This document shows positions 44,140 through 55,437 of a stretch of DNA of 64,000 nucleotides, piece after piece. The notes below the pieces were generated by a model. It searched no databases, was not told where the DNA came from, and saw only the letters and a program-made list of their open reading frames with translations. The stretch comes from Cyanophora paradoxa. Lineage: Eukaryota; Glaucocystophyceae; Cyanophorales; Cyanophoraceae. Numbering within the stretch: the first letter of the stretch is position 1; each line of letters opens with the position of its first letter. A program made the translations under genes and the position numbers. The stretch is taken from the NCBI GenBank assembly GCA_004431415.1, contig QPMI01000005.1, positions 310,001 through 374,000 of the forward strand, read 5' to 3'.

Positions 44140-47100
44140 ATGCCAAACACGTCGGCGATGGCCGCGGCCAGCAGGGTGGTGCCGGTGAACAAGGATGAGA
44201 CGAGAGGCGGCGACGACAGCTCCAAACCCTCGAGCAGTGTAGCTGCAGCTGCAGCATTAAGCCTTCAGCTGCCCGAGGACGCTGAGCATGAAGGCCGGAG
44301 CGCGATTCCGCAGGTGCCTACATGTACATGAACAGCTGCTTGCGCGCGCAGTTGACGTTGCAGCTGCAGCTGCAGCCTGCCATCAGCCCGCGTGCCTGAC
44401 CTCCCCGACCCCCAGAGCAGCGCCAGCGCACCGCGGTCCAAGCTCGGCGCCCGCATATGCATTGCAGGTTCCCACCCCGCAGCTCGTTATTCGACGCACT
44501 GCTGATGGCGGCGCCCGTCAGAGTCGGTGGCGTCGGTGGCGAGCTCGAAGTACGGCATGAAGCGCGCGCAGGACCTGGCGCAGCTGCGCTCGTACGTCGT
44601 CCCCGTCGACTCGGCGCTGAGCGTCCTCGACAAGGACTACAAGACCCTGCAGAACTATGCCGCCCTCGTGCGAGCCTGCCCGCCTGCGAGCCGCGCGACG
44701 ACGGCGGCCGGCCGCGGGCCGCGAGCCGCCGACCGCGCCCCGCCCGCCCGCAGATGACCTATCTGGTTTTCTACGTCATCTACATCCTGGTCCTGTTCAT
44801 GCAGCGTGGTAGGCGCTCGCTGCGCGTGCCTCCGGATCCCCGCGCCGCCTGCGCGCCCTAACGGCAAGCGTGCGCGCTCCCGCAGACACGCAGCAGGCCT
44901 ACAACATACGGAGCGGGATCACGTCCGACCTGGCGAGGACGGGGTACGACTCGGTGCACGACGGCCCGAGCTTCTACGCGTGGGCCAAGGCGGGCCTGCT
45001 GGACTACACCAACCGCGACGGGAACGGTGTGCGGCGCAGAAAACGATGAAATGGCCTCTAGCTTGAAGGCAGCTCACTTTGTTAACATTGTATTTATCGC
45101 GCAGCGTTCATCTCGCGGATGAACAGGATCATCGGGGGCGTCGTCATCTTGAACTACCGCGTGGGGCTGGAGGACTGCGGGGGCCAGCCCCGCTTCAAGC
45201 TCTTCTACCCCGCGTGCACCGCGCACGACGTGGCGGCCTCCAGCATCGACGTCTCCAGCGCGACGGCCGAGCAGCAGGCAAGGCTCGTGCCGCTCGCGCG
45301 CGGCCTGCTCGGCCTCAACGCCAGCGTGCCGGACTCGGACGTCTTCGCCACCTTCTCGTCACTGGTCAACTCCGGAACGTTCCCTCATCCCCTCGGGTGG
45401 GTCGGCGCGCAACCGTTCTTGTCGCCCGCACGCGCTCACGCGCCCGCCCACCCGCCCGCAGGCTGGACTACGACAAGACCTTCGGGGCAAACGGTGCGGC
45501 CGCTGCGCGCTCGAATGCCATCCCGCCGGCGCCTCACGCGCGAGCGCTCGCTCGGCAGTGGTCGCAGTGCTGCCGGAGGTCCACTCCAAGGAGCAGGCCG
45601 AAACCTTCCTCTCCATCGGCGAGGCGCGCTCGCCGCCTCCAGAATCTTGCGCACGCGCCCCTGCAATCGAGCACGGCGTCATTTAAATGCGCACTCGCGA
45701 TCGGCAGGTGATGGGGGCGGTGGGGGGCGCGACGCGCGCCGTGGCGGTGCGGGTGACGACCTACAACGGGCACGCGCGCAGCCTGGCCTTCACGGAGCTG
45801 CTCTTTACGTGCGCGCCGCCCCCGCCCGCCCCGCCCCGGCCCGGCTCGCTTCCGGCCCGGCTCGCTTCTGGGCGCGGCCGACGCCGCTCGCCTCGCGCCG
45901 CGCAGCTTCACGACGGGCGGGCGCGTTAGAACGAAGGTCGCGAGCGAGATCATCCGAGTCGAGGCGCGTCCCGCCCTGCCCCGCCCCGTCAGAGCTTCGG
46001 CCTTGCCGGGCTCTGAAGAGAATGCGCGGGCAGCTGTACAGCCTCACGGCGGACAAGGTCCGGCTGGCTCTGGAGATCTTCGTCTTTGCCTACGTCCTCT
46101 ACTGGCTCGCCCAGTGGGTGCACCGCCGCCAGGCCGGGCCGCCGCCTCGAGCTGGGCTCCGGATCCGGCGGCGATTATAATTAAGCGCCGGCCGGCAGGT
46201 GTACCGCGCGGCGCGGGCGCACAGGCGGCGGCGCCTCGGGGAGGAGTTCAGCAGCCTGGTGGCCCTCGTCGACCTGGTGGACCTGCTCCTGTTCCTCGTC
46301 GTCATCGTCATGTGGATCTCCATCGCGTACAGCATCCAGACGGAGGTCCCCACCCTCAAGTTCGCCGTGCGCCCACCCGCCCGCCCGCGCGTTCGCGCTC
46401 TTCTCTGAATCTGAACTGCTCTGACTTCGAACTGCTCTGTTTTGCGCCCGTGGCAGTACACGTTCGGTGGGGAGTCCTTCGCCGAGGATCTCAACACAGT
46501 CGTCACCCTCTTTAACCTCTCCCGTGCGCCTTATGATCATGACACTAGTACTAGGGCCCAGCCCGAAGCAAGCTCGAGCGGCTGCAGTCCGGCCTGAGAC
46601 CTCGCCCCGCCCCGCCCCGCCCCGCCCCGCGGCAGAGGTCTACGCGTACAGGACGAAGGTCTACTCGCTGCTGACGGCGATCAACCTCTTCCTGGGGATG
46701 ACGCGACTGCTGCGGCTGCTGCACTTCCAGGGGCGCATGTCGATCCTCACGCGGACGCTGGTGCGGGCGGCGAGCGACCTCTCCCACTTCGCCCTCCTCT
46801 TCGCCGTCGTCCTCGTCAGCTACGCCTGCATGGGCCAGGTCCTCTACGGCCACGCTGGTGCGCGCGTGAGCAGTCAGCTGTAGGCAGCTGCAGGCAGGCT
46901 CTCCTTCCCGCCTTCGCATCAATGACGTCGCGCGTGCGGGCGTGCGGGCCGGGGCGCAGTGCAAGACTACAGCGACGCGGGGAGCGCGCTGACGAGCCTT
47001 GCCAAGATCATGGTCTCCGCCCGCGAGGACTACGACCAGTGCGCGGCGCTGCGCGCGCGAGCGCCGCGCGCCGTCGTAGTACTCTTTCCCGACCCGGCGG

Positions 47101-48362
47101 GCGGACCGCCCGGGCGCAGGATCAACGAGATCGACGTGATTAGCACCGTCTTGGTGCGCCCCTCCCCACCCACCGGCCGCGGCCCCGCCTTCTTCGTCTC
47201 CATCTTCTTTTTCTGAGCCGCGCGCGTGCCCCCGGCCCGTCGTCGCCGGCCGGCGCCCGCAGTTCTTCTGGACGTTCGTGATCCTGATCGCCTACATCCT
47301 CGTAAACATGTTCCTCGCCATCATCATCGGTGCCCCCGCGCCTCGAGGTGCCTCGGCGCGAGCGCGAGCGCGGGCCGACACGGGCCGGGCGGGCGGGGCC
47401 CGGTCGTGCAGACACGTACGGGGACGTGCGCGACGAGGCGGCGGCGAGCTCCGAGAGCCTCTTGGCCGAGCTCGTCACGGTCTCCCGCATCCACTTCCGC
47501 GAGGTCGTCGTCCGCTCGGGCCGCCTCCTCTCCGCCGGCCGCTGGCGCCCGCCCGTCATCTCCGACCGCCAGGCCCGCCCGCCCGCCCGCCCGCGCCGCT
47601 TGCCTCTCCTATGCACGCTAACGCTGCTGTAGGTGCGCGCTGTGCTGAAGGAGCTGCGCGCGGGCGCGGAGGACGGGGTCGTCTCCGGCCCCGCCTTCGT
47701 CGAGGCGCTGCGGGCGCGGCACCCGCACCTGGACGACTCGTTCCTGTACTACTGCCTCGAGCGCGTCGGCCGCTCCCTCGACGACGATTCCTTCTGCCCC
47801 GACGAGGTGCGGGGCGGGGCGGGCCGGGCCGGGGCAGGCCTAGGATGCATATGGACATGAGACGGGGCCGGAGCCAGTCTGACGCCGGCGGGCGGGCGTG
47901 CAGCAGTCGGGGGCCGGCTCGCGGCGGGAGTCGCTGGCGCCGAGCGGCGCCGAGTCCTCTTCGGGGGCGGTCGCGATCGCGGAGGGGAAGCCGCCCCCCG
48001 TCCCCCGCTTCGCCTCGGCCTCGACCGCCGGCCGCGTCCGCGCCGGCGCCGCCTCGGGCGCTACCGGCAGCCTCGCGCCACGCAAGAGCGTGCGGAAGCG
48101 TCTCGAGCTCCACGACGCGGTGAAGCAGCTGCAGAACGGCAACCGGGACCCGGCGCAGCTGAGCGCCAAGCAGCGCATCAAGGAGCTCGTCGCCTCCCAG
48201 CGGCTCGCGCAGGAGCGGCTCGCGCGCATGGAGGAGGCCCTTGCGGGGATCGGCGAGGCGCTGGAACGCATCCCGGCCCCCCGCTGGGCCGAGGGCGAGG
48301 GCGAGGGCGAGGGCGAGGGCGGTCGGTCTGGAGCGGCGTGGGCAGCCCCAGGGGCGAGCTAA
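44140..48362 (+). CDS. Polycystin-2-like (PKD2/TRPP) cation channel
   Basis: Exon motifs in order: MPNTSAMAAASRVVPVNKDE; SSKYGMKRAQDLAQLRSYVV; first helix MTYLVFYVIYILVLFMQR; extracellular polycystin domain QQAYNIRSGITSDLARTGYD, FISRMNRIIGGVVILNYRVG, VRVTTYNGHARSLAFTELLF; S2 RLALEIFVFAYVLYWLAQW; S3 VDLVDLLLFLVVIVMWISIA; S4 NLFLGMTRLLRLLHFQGRMS; S5 SHFALLFAVVLVSYACMGQV; pore ALTSLAKIMVSAREDYDQ; S6 FFWTFVILIAYILVNMFLAI. After S6 DTYGDVRDEAA is followed by an acidic domain without a clear EF hand, and a coiled coil (RIKELVASQRLAQERLARME). A GEGEGEGEG repeat precedes the stop. This is a ciliary or plasma-membrane cation channel by family. The usual LGD of the filter is not seen. Introns here lack GTACCCC and look like GTGCGC...GCAG. 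Confidence 0.85.
48292..48321 (+). repeat. Coding (GAGGGC)n hexanucleotide repeat
   Basis: About five copies of gagggc (encoding Glu-Gly) lie near the end of the polycystin reading frame. Confidence 0.85.
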
Positions 48363-48620
48363 CTATAAATAGGGCGAGGGCAAGGGCGAGCCCGGGAGCC
48401 CAAGCGGCTGTTTATTATTGGCTTTTCCGTTATGGCTACGTATACTGAGCCTCGGAGCTCGAGTTCTCTTCTTATGTAGCCCTTATGTAGCCCTTATGTA
48501 GCCTGATAGTTTAGCACTAGCTTGATCAGCCCTGAATCATGATCATGAGATTATGAAACATCATGATCATTCGTTTCTCATAACCCTGAAATTTTTGAAA
48601 TGATCCTGATCATGAATTTC
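48363..48620. other. Convergent 3' flank, AT-rich with TCATGATCATGA palindromes
   Basis: The stretch holds three tandem copies of cttatgtagc (48472-48500), nested gatcatgatcatg palindromes (48530-48572 and 48603-48614), and no gene. Confidence 0.55.
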
Positions 48621-50727
48621 TCACACGCGCGGCCGGCGGCCAGTGGCACAGGCGGCCACGAGCTCGGGGACGGGGTGGGCGGAAGGGAAATCCAGAGCGC
48701 AGGCGACGCCGCGGGCGGCAAGGGCGCGCAGCAGGCGGGCCGCCTCCGGAAGCCGACCCCCCAGGAGCCTGCGGCAGCGCGCACGCCGGACGCGCGGGGT
48801 TGGGAGCCGGCGGGCCGGGCCGGACTGCGACGCTTGCGCACCCATAGAGCTCGCGCCGGCTGCCAGCGACCTTCTCTTTAGCTTTCTGCGCCAGTCGGGC
48901 CTAAGTGGAAGGCGGCGGGGAACTGAAAGGTCAATTGCAGGCTGCCGCACCACGAGGTCATCATGGCTCCACGTGAGCTCGCGGAGGGCAGGCGCCGCGG
49001 GCTCGATCGCGAGGGCGCGGAGCACGGGCACCAGGGGTACAGGGCAGCGGACGATGGAGAGGCGCTCGAGGGCGGGGCAGGCGGCGAGGAGGGCGGCGAG
49101 GGCATCGGGGCCCCCCTCCTCGCCCAGGCAGAGCTCGATGGAGAGGGAGCGGAGGGCGAGGGGCGCCCCCGAGGACCCGACGGCCTCCAGGATGCGCCCG
49201 GCACCGCGTACGTCGCTTAGAGAGAGCTACGGCGAGAGTTAGCGAGTCAGATAGATAAGAGGGGAGGGGGCGAGGCCCGAGGTCGCACCTCGTGCAGGGC
49301 GGCGCTGGCAGGGGAGGCGAGGGCGGTGGCCCACCAGCGGGAGTGCGTGAAGGGGCCCCGGAGGATGAGGGAGCGAAGAACGGGGAAGGAGCCCGCGGGG
49401 GGAGCCGGCGGCCAGAGAGTGGCGTCCTCCGATGAGTCATCCGAATGCGGGCGCGGTATATACCTCCCGTACGGGGGGTAACCGATCCTCGGGGCTCCGC
49501 GGGGGTCGCAGGTGGTGTCGATGGTGAGGCGCGCGACGGCGGGGAGGGCGGCGAGGGCGCAGGCCGTATCCTCCTCGAGCGGAAAGTCCTCTTCGAACAG
49601 GTAGACCCCCAGCAGGGCGAGTTCCTCGAGCGCGGCACCCGCCAGGCTCCGCTCCAGGCCGCCCAGGCAGACCGCGGCGGGGGTGCCCTCGTCGTGCTCG
49701 AGGCGGAGCTCGCGGAGGCCTGGGCCCCCTGGGCGGAGGCCCGGCCGCGGGCGAGGGCTCGTTCAGCGGCATCATCTCGTCCCAGCGGCGGCCTGCCGGG
49801 GCGCCCCGCCATCGGACCGGGCAGGAGTACAGGCATGGGCAGGGGGGTACGGGCACCGTACAGGCCGACGTTGTGCAGGCGGAGGGTGCGGAGGGAGAGG
49901 GCGCAGCGGCGGAGGATCGACTCGGTGAGCCTATCGACCGCCCCCCGCCACTTGTACGCCGAAACGATCTGCGGAGAGCCCCTCACGATCAGGCGTGAAG
50001 GCGGGAAATCAGAGGGAGGACAGGGGGAAAGCGGCGGGCCTCGAGGAAGCAGAGTTGCAGGGTGGGGGCGGCGGTGAGGGCGTCGAGGGACGCGCCGAGC
50101 GCGTTGGCGTCGCTGCCGGGGAGGGCGAGGAGGCGGAGGGAGAGGAGGGAGGGCCAGCAGCTGCAGGGGAGGGCGGAGACGAAGCGGCCGCAGTTCTCGC
50201 AGCCGCCGTCGACGGTGACCTCCCGAAGGCCGGCGAGGCGCGGCGCGCGGTCCGAGAAGAACGCGTCGACGGCCGCCTCGCTCGCGGGCTCGAAGGACGG
50301 GTCCGAGCTGCAGTCGGGGTCCAGCCACCTCTCGGCGCCCTCGTCCCACGTGACGGACTCAAAGAGCGCGAGCGGCCCGCCCGCCGCGTCGATCGCCGAC
50401 TTGAACCGCTTGTTGACCCTGCGGAGCTCGTTCGCCTCGCGCAGCGCCGCGGTCCATTGGCCGGGCTCGTGGCCAGCTGCAGATTCATCGATATCGGACG
50501 CTCCGGCGCCGGCTGGCGTACGCACCGGCCCCGGCAGCTGCGGCGGCGAATTCGGATATCGCGGCAATCACGTGCAAGGCGCGACGGGCACGTTCCACCA
50601 AGGCACACGCGCGGACCTCAAGGGCCAGAGCCCGCATGATCTTGATGAGGATCTCTTCGGCAAGTTCGCCGAGCTTCGCCGCGGGCGAATTGTCCTGCGC
50701 GCGCCGAGCATTAGAGACCCCATCCAT
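48621..50727 (-). CDS. F-box and leucine-rich-repeat-like protein (predicted SCF ubiquitin-ligase receptor)
   Basis: The N-terminal exon (MDGVSNARRAQDNS) reads LGELAEEILIKIMRALALE|, the first half of an F-box. After an intron the next exon continues QWTAALREANELRRVNKRFK SAID-like sequence, the second half (R..NKRF). Downstream exons hold irregular LRRs: LREVTVDGGCENCGRFVSAL, WPSLLSLRLLALPGSDANAL, LSLRTLRLHNVGLYGA, and terminal ALRELTWSHDDLVV. The frame ends ELVAACATGRRPRV with TGA at 48621-48623. This looks like an FBXL-type adaptor linking a substrate to SKP1-CUL1. The F-box assignment rests on about 35 residues. Introns near 49440-49500, 49830-49860 and 49975-50000 are approximate. Confidence 0.6.
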
Positions 50728-51095
50728 GAGTCAGAAAGTGCGTTGGCACACTTTTGCGGGGCTCGAAACTTCGCCTTCGGCATCGCTGCGCGGGCTGCGC
50801 TTCTTCGGCGCCGCGCCCAGGCTGCGGTCGGGCTTGACTTCTTCCGAGGCAGCAGGGACTGCCTTCCGCTTCCCTCCGCGCGCCATGAACGCGCGCGAAT
50901 TGTCTAGAGCGCACGTACGCGCGCTTTGTGCTGGCAGCTTTCCACGCGCTTCGGCGCGGGCGAGAGCCGACGCGTATAACGTACGAAAGCAGACCTGCCG
51001 ATTCTGAACGAGGTGCCGTGCGTCAACTTGGAGTTTGCGTACCCAGGACCGGCATCAAAACTCGGCACGCTCGGCGATCTTAGAGGCGCTCCGCG
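50728..51095. promoter_or_regulatory. Divergent region between F-box and glutaredoxin genes
   Basis: 368 bp between divergent starts. The minus-strand frame is open upstream to a Met at 50783. No regulatory element is recognised. Confidence 0.35.
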
Positions 51096-53668
51096 ATGAA
51101 GAAGGTGCGAGTGCGTGCGCCGGACGACCTCACCCTCGCTGACTGGTCGCAGCCTTCGGCAGCTGTCATTGCGGCAGGCGCCGTCGCGGCGGTGGCTGCG
51201 TTTGCAGTCATTCGCTCTCTTCGGAAGCCGGCGAAGAAGTCTTCGAAGGCCGCCGAGCCCGCCGTCAAAGCATCGCAGCCAGCCCAGCCGAAGGCCGCCG
51301 AACAGGCCGCTCCAGTCCAGGCACCGGCCGCGAAGAAGCGGGACGAGTGGGTCAAGCAGGAGATTGCGAAACACCCCGTGATGCTCTTTTCGCGCAAGGT
51401 CGGCTGCAGGTGCGCAGCAGTGCCGGCCGGAGGCTACAGCGCGCGCCGCGGCCCGCGGGCCGCCGCCGCGGGGACGAGGCCGACGCGGCGCGCGCGCCGG
51501 GGCGCGCGCAGGTTCTGCACGAAGCTGAAGGATCTGCTCAAGTCGCTCGGCGCGGCGTTCGAGGCGCGCGCCGGTTCAGCGCCCCGCGGCGCTTCGCGGC
51601 GCGGGGCGGGGCGGGCCTCACGCGGGGCGCAGGTCTGCGACATGGACGAGGTCGAGGACGGGCCGGAGATCCACGCGGCGCTCATCGCCCAGACCAACTG
51701 GAAGACCGTCCCCTGGTCCGCCCGCCCCGCCCCGCCCCGCGCCCCGCCGTGGTTCGCCCGGCGGCCGAGCGCGCGGGGCGCAGCCTCTTCATCGGCGGGA
51801 AGCTCATCGGCGGCTGTGACGACGCGTGCGGCCGGCCCCGCGCTCCGCCCCCGCCCCGCCCGCCATGCCGCTGCGCGGCTGAGCCGCCGCCGCGCCTGCA
51901 GGCACAAGCTGCACGAGCAGGGGAAGCTGGTCGACGCGATCCGCGCGGCAGGCGGCAAGGTGGCCGCCTCCGCCGCCCCGGCCCCGGCGCCGGCGCCGGT
52001 CCCGGCGGCTGCGCCGGCGGCGGCGCCGGCGTCGAAGCGCGACGAGTGGGTCAAGCAGGAGATTGCGAAGCACCCGTGATGCTCTTCTCGCGCAAGGTCG
52101 GCTGCAGGTGCGCACGCCGCTCGAGCGCACGTCGCGGCCCGCGGCCGCCGCCGCGGGGCCGAGGCCGACGCGGCGCGCGCGCCGGGGCGCGCGCAGGTTC
52201 TGCACGAAGCTGAAGGATCTGCTCAAGTCGCTCGGCGCGGCGTTCGAGGCGCGCGCCGGTTCAACGCCCCGCGGCGCTTCGCGGCGCGGCGCGGGGCGGG
52301 CCTCACGCGGGGCGCAGGTCTGCGACATGGACGAGGTCGAGGACGGGCCGGAGATCCACGCGGCGCTCATCGCCCAGACCAACTGGAAGACCGTCCCCTG
52401 GTCCGCCCGCCCCGCCCCGCGCCCCGAACCCGCCCGGCGGCCGAGCGCGCGGGGCGCAGCCTCTTCATCGGCGGGAAGCTCATCGGCGGCTGCGACGACG
52501 CGTGCGGCCGGCCCCGCGCACCGTCCCGCCCGACCGGCCGCCGGGCGGCTGAGCCGGCGCCGCGCCTGTAGGCACAAGCTGCACGAGCAGGGGAAGCTGG
52601 TCGACGCGATCCGCGCGGCAGGCGGCAAGGTCGCCGCCCCGCCGCCCCAGCGCCGGCGCCGGCCCCGGCGGCTGCGCCGGCGGCCGCGCCGGCTCCCACC
52701 CCCTCAAAGCCCGCCGACGACGATGTGGCTACCCCCGTCACGGTGCGCAGCGGGGCCGTACCCCTCCCCCGCGTCCTGGCGCCGGTTCGAATCCCGCCGC
52801 AGGCCGCCCTTGCGACGGTCGTCGAGGCGGTCGAGAAGGCGGCGAGCGCGGGTTCGACTCCAGCCGGGACGCCTTCCAAGGCGGCCGCGCCGGAGTCCGG
52901 CCGCGCCGCGTGGGTCAAGGAGCAGGCGAGCCGGCGCGGACTTCGATCCCGCCCGTCGCGCCTCTGACCGTGTACCCCCCACCCCTCCCCGCAGATTGCC
53001 AAGCACCCCGTGATGCTCTTCTCGCGCTCTGTCGGCTGCCGCTTCTGCACCAAGCTCAAGGCACGCCGTACCCCCCCCCCCCCGAAATCCTCTCCTCCCA
53101 GTGTACCCCGACGCCAACCCGTACCCCCCAGGGCCTGCTGAAGTCCCTCAACATCCCCTTCGAGGCCTGCGAGATGGACCTGGTGCGCCCTGTACCCCTT
53201 CCTCTCCTAGTCCCCCTTGCGGCGGGGTACAAGATGAGATCCGGTCCTCGCCTGCGCGATGAGCCGAGCTCCCGGCGGGCCGAGCCACCGCCTTCGACTC
53301 AGACTTTAGGCTGTGCGCCCCCCGCGAGCTGAGCCGTTCCGCCCCGCCCCGCAGGAGGAGGACGGGCCGGAGATCCACGCGGCGCTCGTCGCCCAGACCA
53401 GCTGGAAGACCGTCCCCTGGTCCCCCCGCCCCGCCCCGCCCCGCCCGCCCCCGCCGTGGTTCGCCCGGCGGCCGAGCGCTCGGGGCGCAGCCTCTTCATC
53501 GGCGGGAAACTCATCGGCGGCTGCGACGACGCGTGCGGCCGTTCCCCACTCGTCCCTTCCTTCAGGCCCCCTCGCCTTCTCTGCTCTGACTTCGCTCGGC
53601 GCAGGCACAAGCTGCACGACGAGGGCAAGCTCGTCCCGGCGGTCAAGGCCACCGGGGCGAAGCTCTGA
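51096..53668 (+). CDS. Membrane-anchored protein with three tandem glutaredoxin modules; second module frameshifted
   Basis: After an N-terminal membrane helix (SAAVIAAGAVAAVAAFAVI, residues about 21-40) and an Ala/Lys linker, three glutaredoxin modules follow. Each reads (R)DEWVKQEIAKHPVMLFSR, VGC|RFCTKLK (the CRFC redox motif split by an intron), a MDxxEDGPEIHAAL segment, W-KTVP, LFIGGKLIGGC and HKLHxxGKLV. Modules 1 (51336-about 51970) and 2 (52035-about 52635) are nearly identical, introns included. Module 3 (52900-53668) is diverged and uses GTACCCC-type introns. In module 2 one C is missing (cacccgtg against caccccgtg at 51372 and 53004), giving TGA at 52077-52079. Glutaredoxins reduce disulphides or bind FeS clusters with glutathione; CxxC suggests the dithiol class. 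With the lesion only the first module would be made. Confidence 0.82.
51336..52640 (+). repeat. Direct duplication of a ~0.65-0.7-kb glutaredoxin module
   Basis: The segment from about 51336 to 52030 recurs at about 52035-52640 with few changes, including introns and the words tcaagcaggagattgcgaa, aagctgaaggatctgctcaa and cttcatcggcgggaagctca. Conservation of intron sequence means the duplication is recent. Module 2 has a small deletion in the intron before the FIGGKL exon (missing gccgtggttc-like words) and one deleted C in coding sequence. Confidence 0.9.
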
Positions 53669-55437
53669 CTTGCACCCCGGCCCCCGCCTCTGGCTCTGTA
53701 GCTGTAGGTAGCGTTGATATCGGTGCAAATTCTAAAGCGACGACTGGCTCCCCGCTCTGGCTCTGTAGCTGTAGGTTGCTTTGCAATTGATACAAATTCT
53801 AAGAGCGACGACGTCAACACTATTTGGGGAAGGACCTCCTTCCCCTTTCCCCACTTGGGGGGTGTCCGGGTGCCCACCCTAGGCCAAAATGAAATGTCCC
53901 GACCTCCCAAAACCCGGGTTTTCTCGCCGGATCCTAGCAAAGCATGTCCCTAGGAGTACGGAAACGTGTTCCGGGAAATTTGGGCCCCGTCGGGTCGACC
54001 AGGAATGGGCAATAACACATTTTCGGAAAATGCAATCTAGCGCCTCACCAAGTGGCGGTATATCTGCCGGACCGAGTGCTCCTGAATGCGCTTGATGTGC
54101 CCGACGAGTCATGTCATACATTCCGAGACCGGAGGAGCACAGGGTAGCCCGCCAGGCCGCCTCAAGTACCTGTTGTACCGGACGCCGGAAAAAAGAGCTC
54201 CTGCGAGTCGGGAGCCGATTGCTGGGTACGCAGTACTACGTTCTCGCCATGGCGCGCCGAGGTGGACGTCGACAAGCTCGAGGGCGTGGCGCCGACCCGT
54301 GACCTGCCGACCAGCAAAGTTCGTTTCGTTCCCAAGCTTCGTTCTCAGCATATCGCGTCCATGTCGCAGATCAGCGCATCTGCGTCTGCGATCTCTCTGA
54401 ATGGTTCTAGATCTCCTTCGTGCCAGCCGCATGGTCAGATGCTCGAGCCTCACTCGAGCTCGCTCGTGTGGGCGCTCGCGCCGCGTCGCGCGGCGCCGGC
54501 CGCGGCCGCGGCCGCACCATGGCCAGGTGCGAACGAATGCATGCAGGTGCGCTCGCGCGGCGCCGGCCGCGACCTTCAGCTGTGCATGCAGGCTTCGAAT
54601 TCGCGAGAGGCAGCAGCGAGACGCAGCAGCGAGCGTCGCAGCTGGGCATCAACATCGCATCTGTTCCATCGGTACCGGTGCGCATGCTGCACAGCTGTGC
54701 TCGTCGCTTCCTCTACCTCCGGGTGCATGCTTGCCACCCTCAGCCTTGCACCCGCATACAATCGACCGGGTCGAGCCGCGAGCAAGCATCACATCGATAT
54801 CACCTCCAAGACCTCGGCCTCCGCCTCCTTTGACGGCGCGCCCGTCCGCCTTGCTGCGCTCCTCGCCTCCGCCCGCGCCAACGCCGGCCAACCCCGGCGC
54901 GGCGGCGCGGCTCGCTGTACGGGTGGGGGCTCGGCGGGCGGCGGCGCGGCCTGCCTGGCCGGGCGGAGGCGCGGCGGGCGGCGGCGCGGCTCGCCGGGCG
55001 GGGCGGAGGCCGGCGGGCGGCGGCGCGGCTCGCCGGGCGGGGCGGAGGCGCGGCGGGCGGCGGCGCGGCGGGCGGCGGCGCTTCTCAAGATCTAGAGCCT
55101 CTGAGCTAGATCTTGTCCTCCCCCACTTCTGAAACAAGCAACGAATTCGAACTGCTATCAGAGTCGACGTCCACACTATCTCGGCTCAAAGCTAATTATA
55201 ACATGACCACTGGGCCATGGCCAGGGGTGACCTTTAAATTTCCTGCTCAACCTTAAGAGGTCCTTCCCCTCCAACAGGGGCATTGCAACTGCAGTGTCCC
55301 TGTTCCGTTCATACTAATTTCGAAGGCCAGAGCGTGACTGGCGCCCCGCTCTGGCTCTGTAGCTGTAGCTGTAGCTGTAGGTAGCTTTGCAATTGCAAGT
55401 TTACATGTACACGGATTTTGAATGCGACGACACTAAC
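53669..55437. other. Gene-free repetitive region
   Basis: Copies of ctggctctgtagctgtagg occur at about 53690, 53758 and 55350, each near a ttgcaattg word, so they are dispersed or tandem remnants of one repeat. 54880-55085 is a GC minisatellite built from cggcgggcggcggcgcgg and cgccgggcggggcgg words. Long frames across 54262-55176 on both strands are products of this composition. No gene is supported. Confidence 0.6.
54905..55080 (+). repeat. GC minisatellite (cggcgggcggcggcgcgg-type units)
   Basis: Irregular 15-35-bp units alternate gcggcgggcggcggcgcgg with ctcgccgggcggggcggagg. There is no coding conservation. Confidence 0.85.

Noticed and set aside
48530-48614. Rho-independent terminator or operator from tcatgatcatga palindromes
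   Set aside because: The sequence is eukaryotic; the palindromes are simple-sequence words in a 3' flank with no supporting context.
54262-55132. Overlapping long frames in 54.2-55.2 kb as a gene
   Set aside because: All frames on both strands stay open through a GC minisatellite; no domain, no splice-consistent extension.
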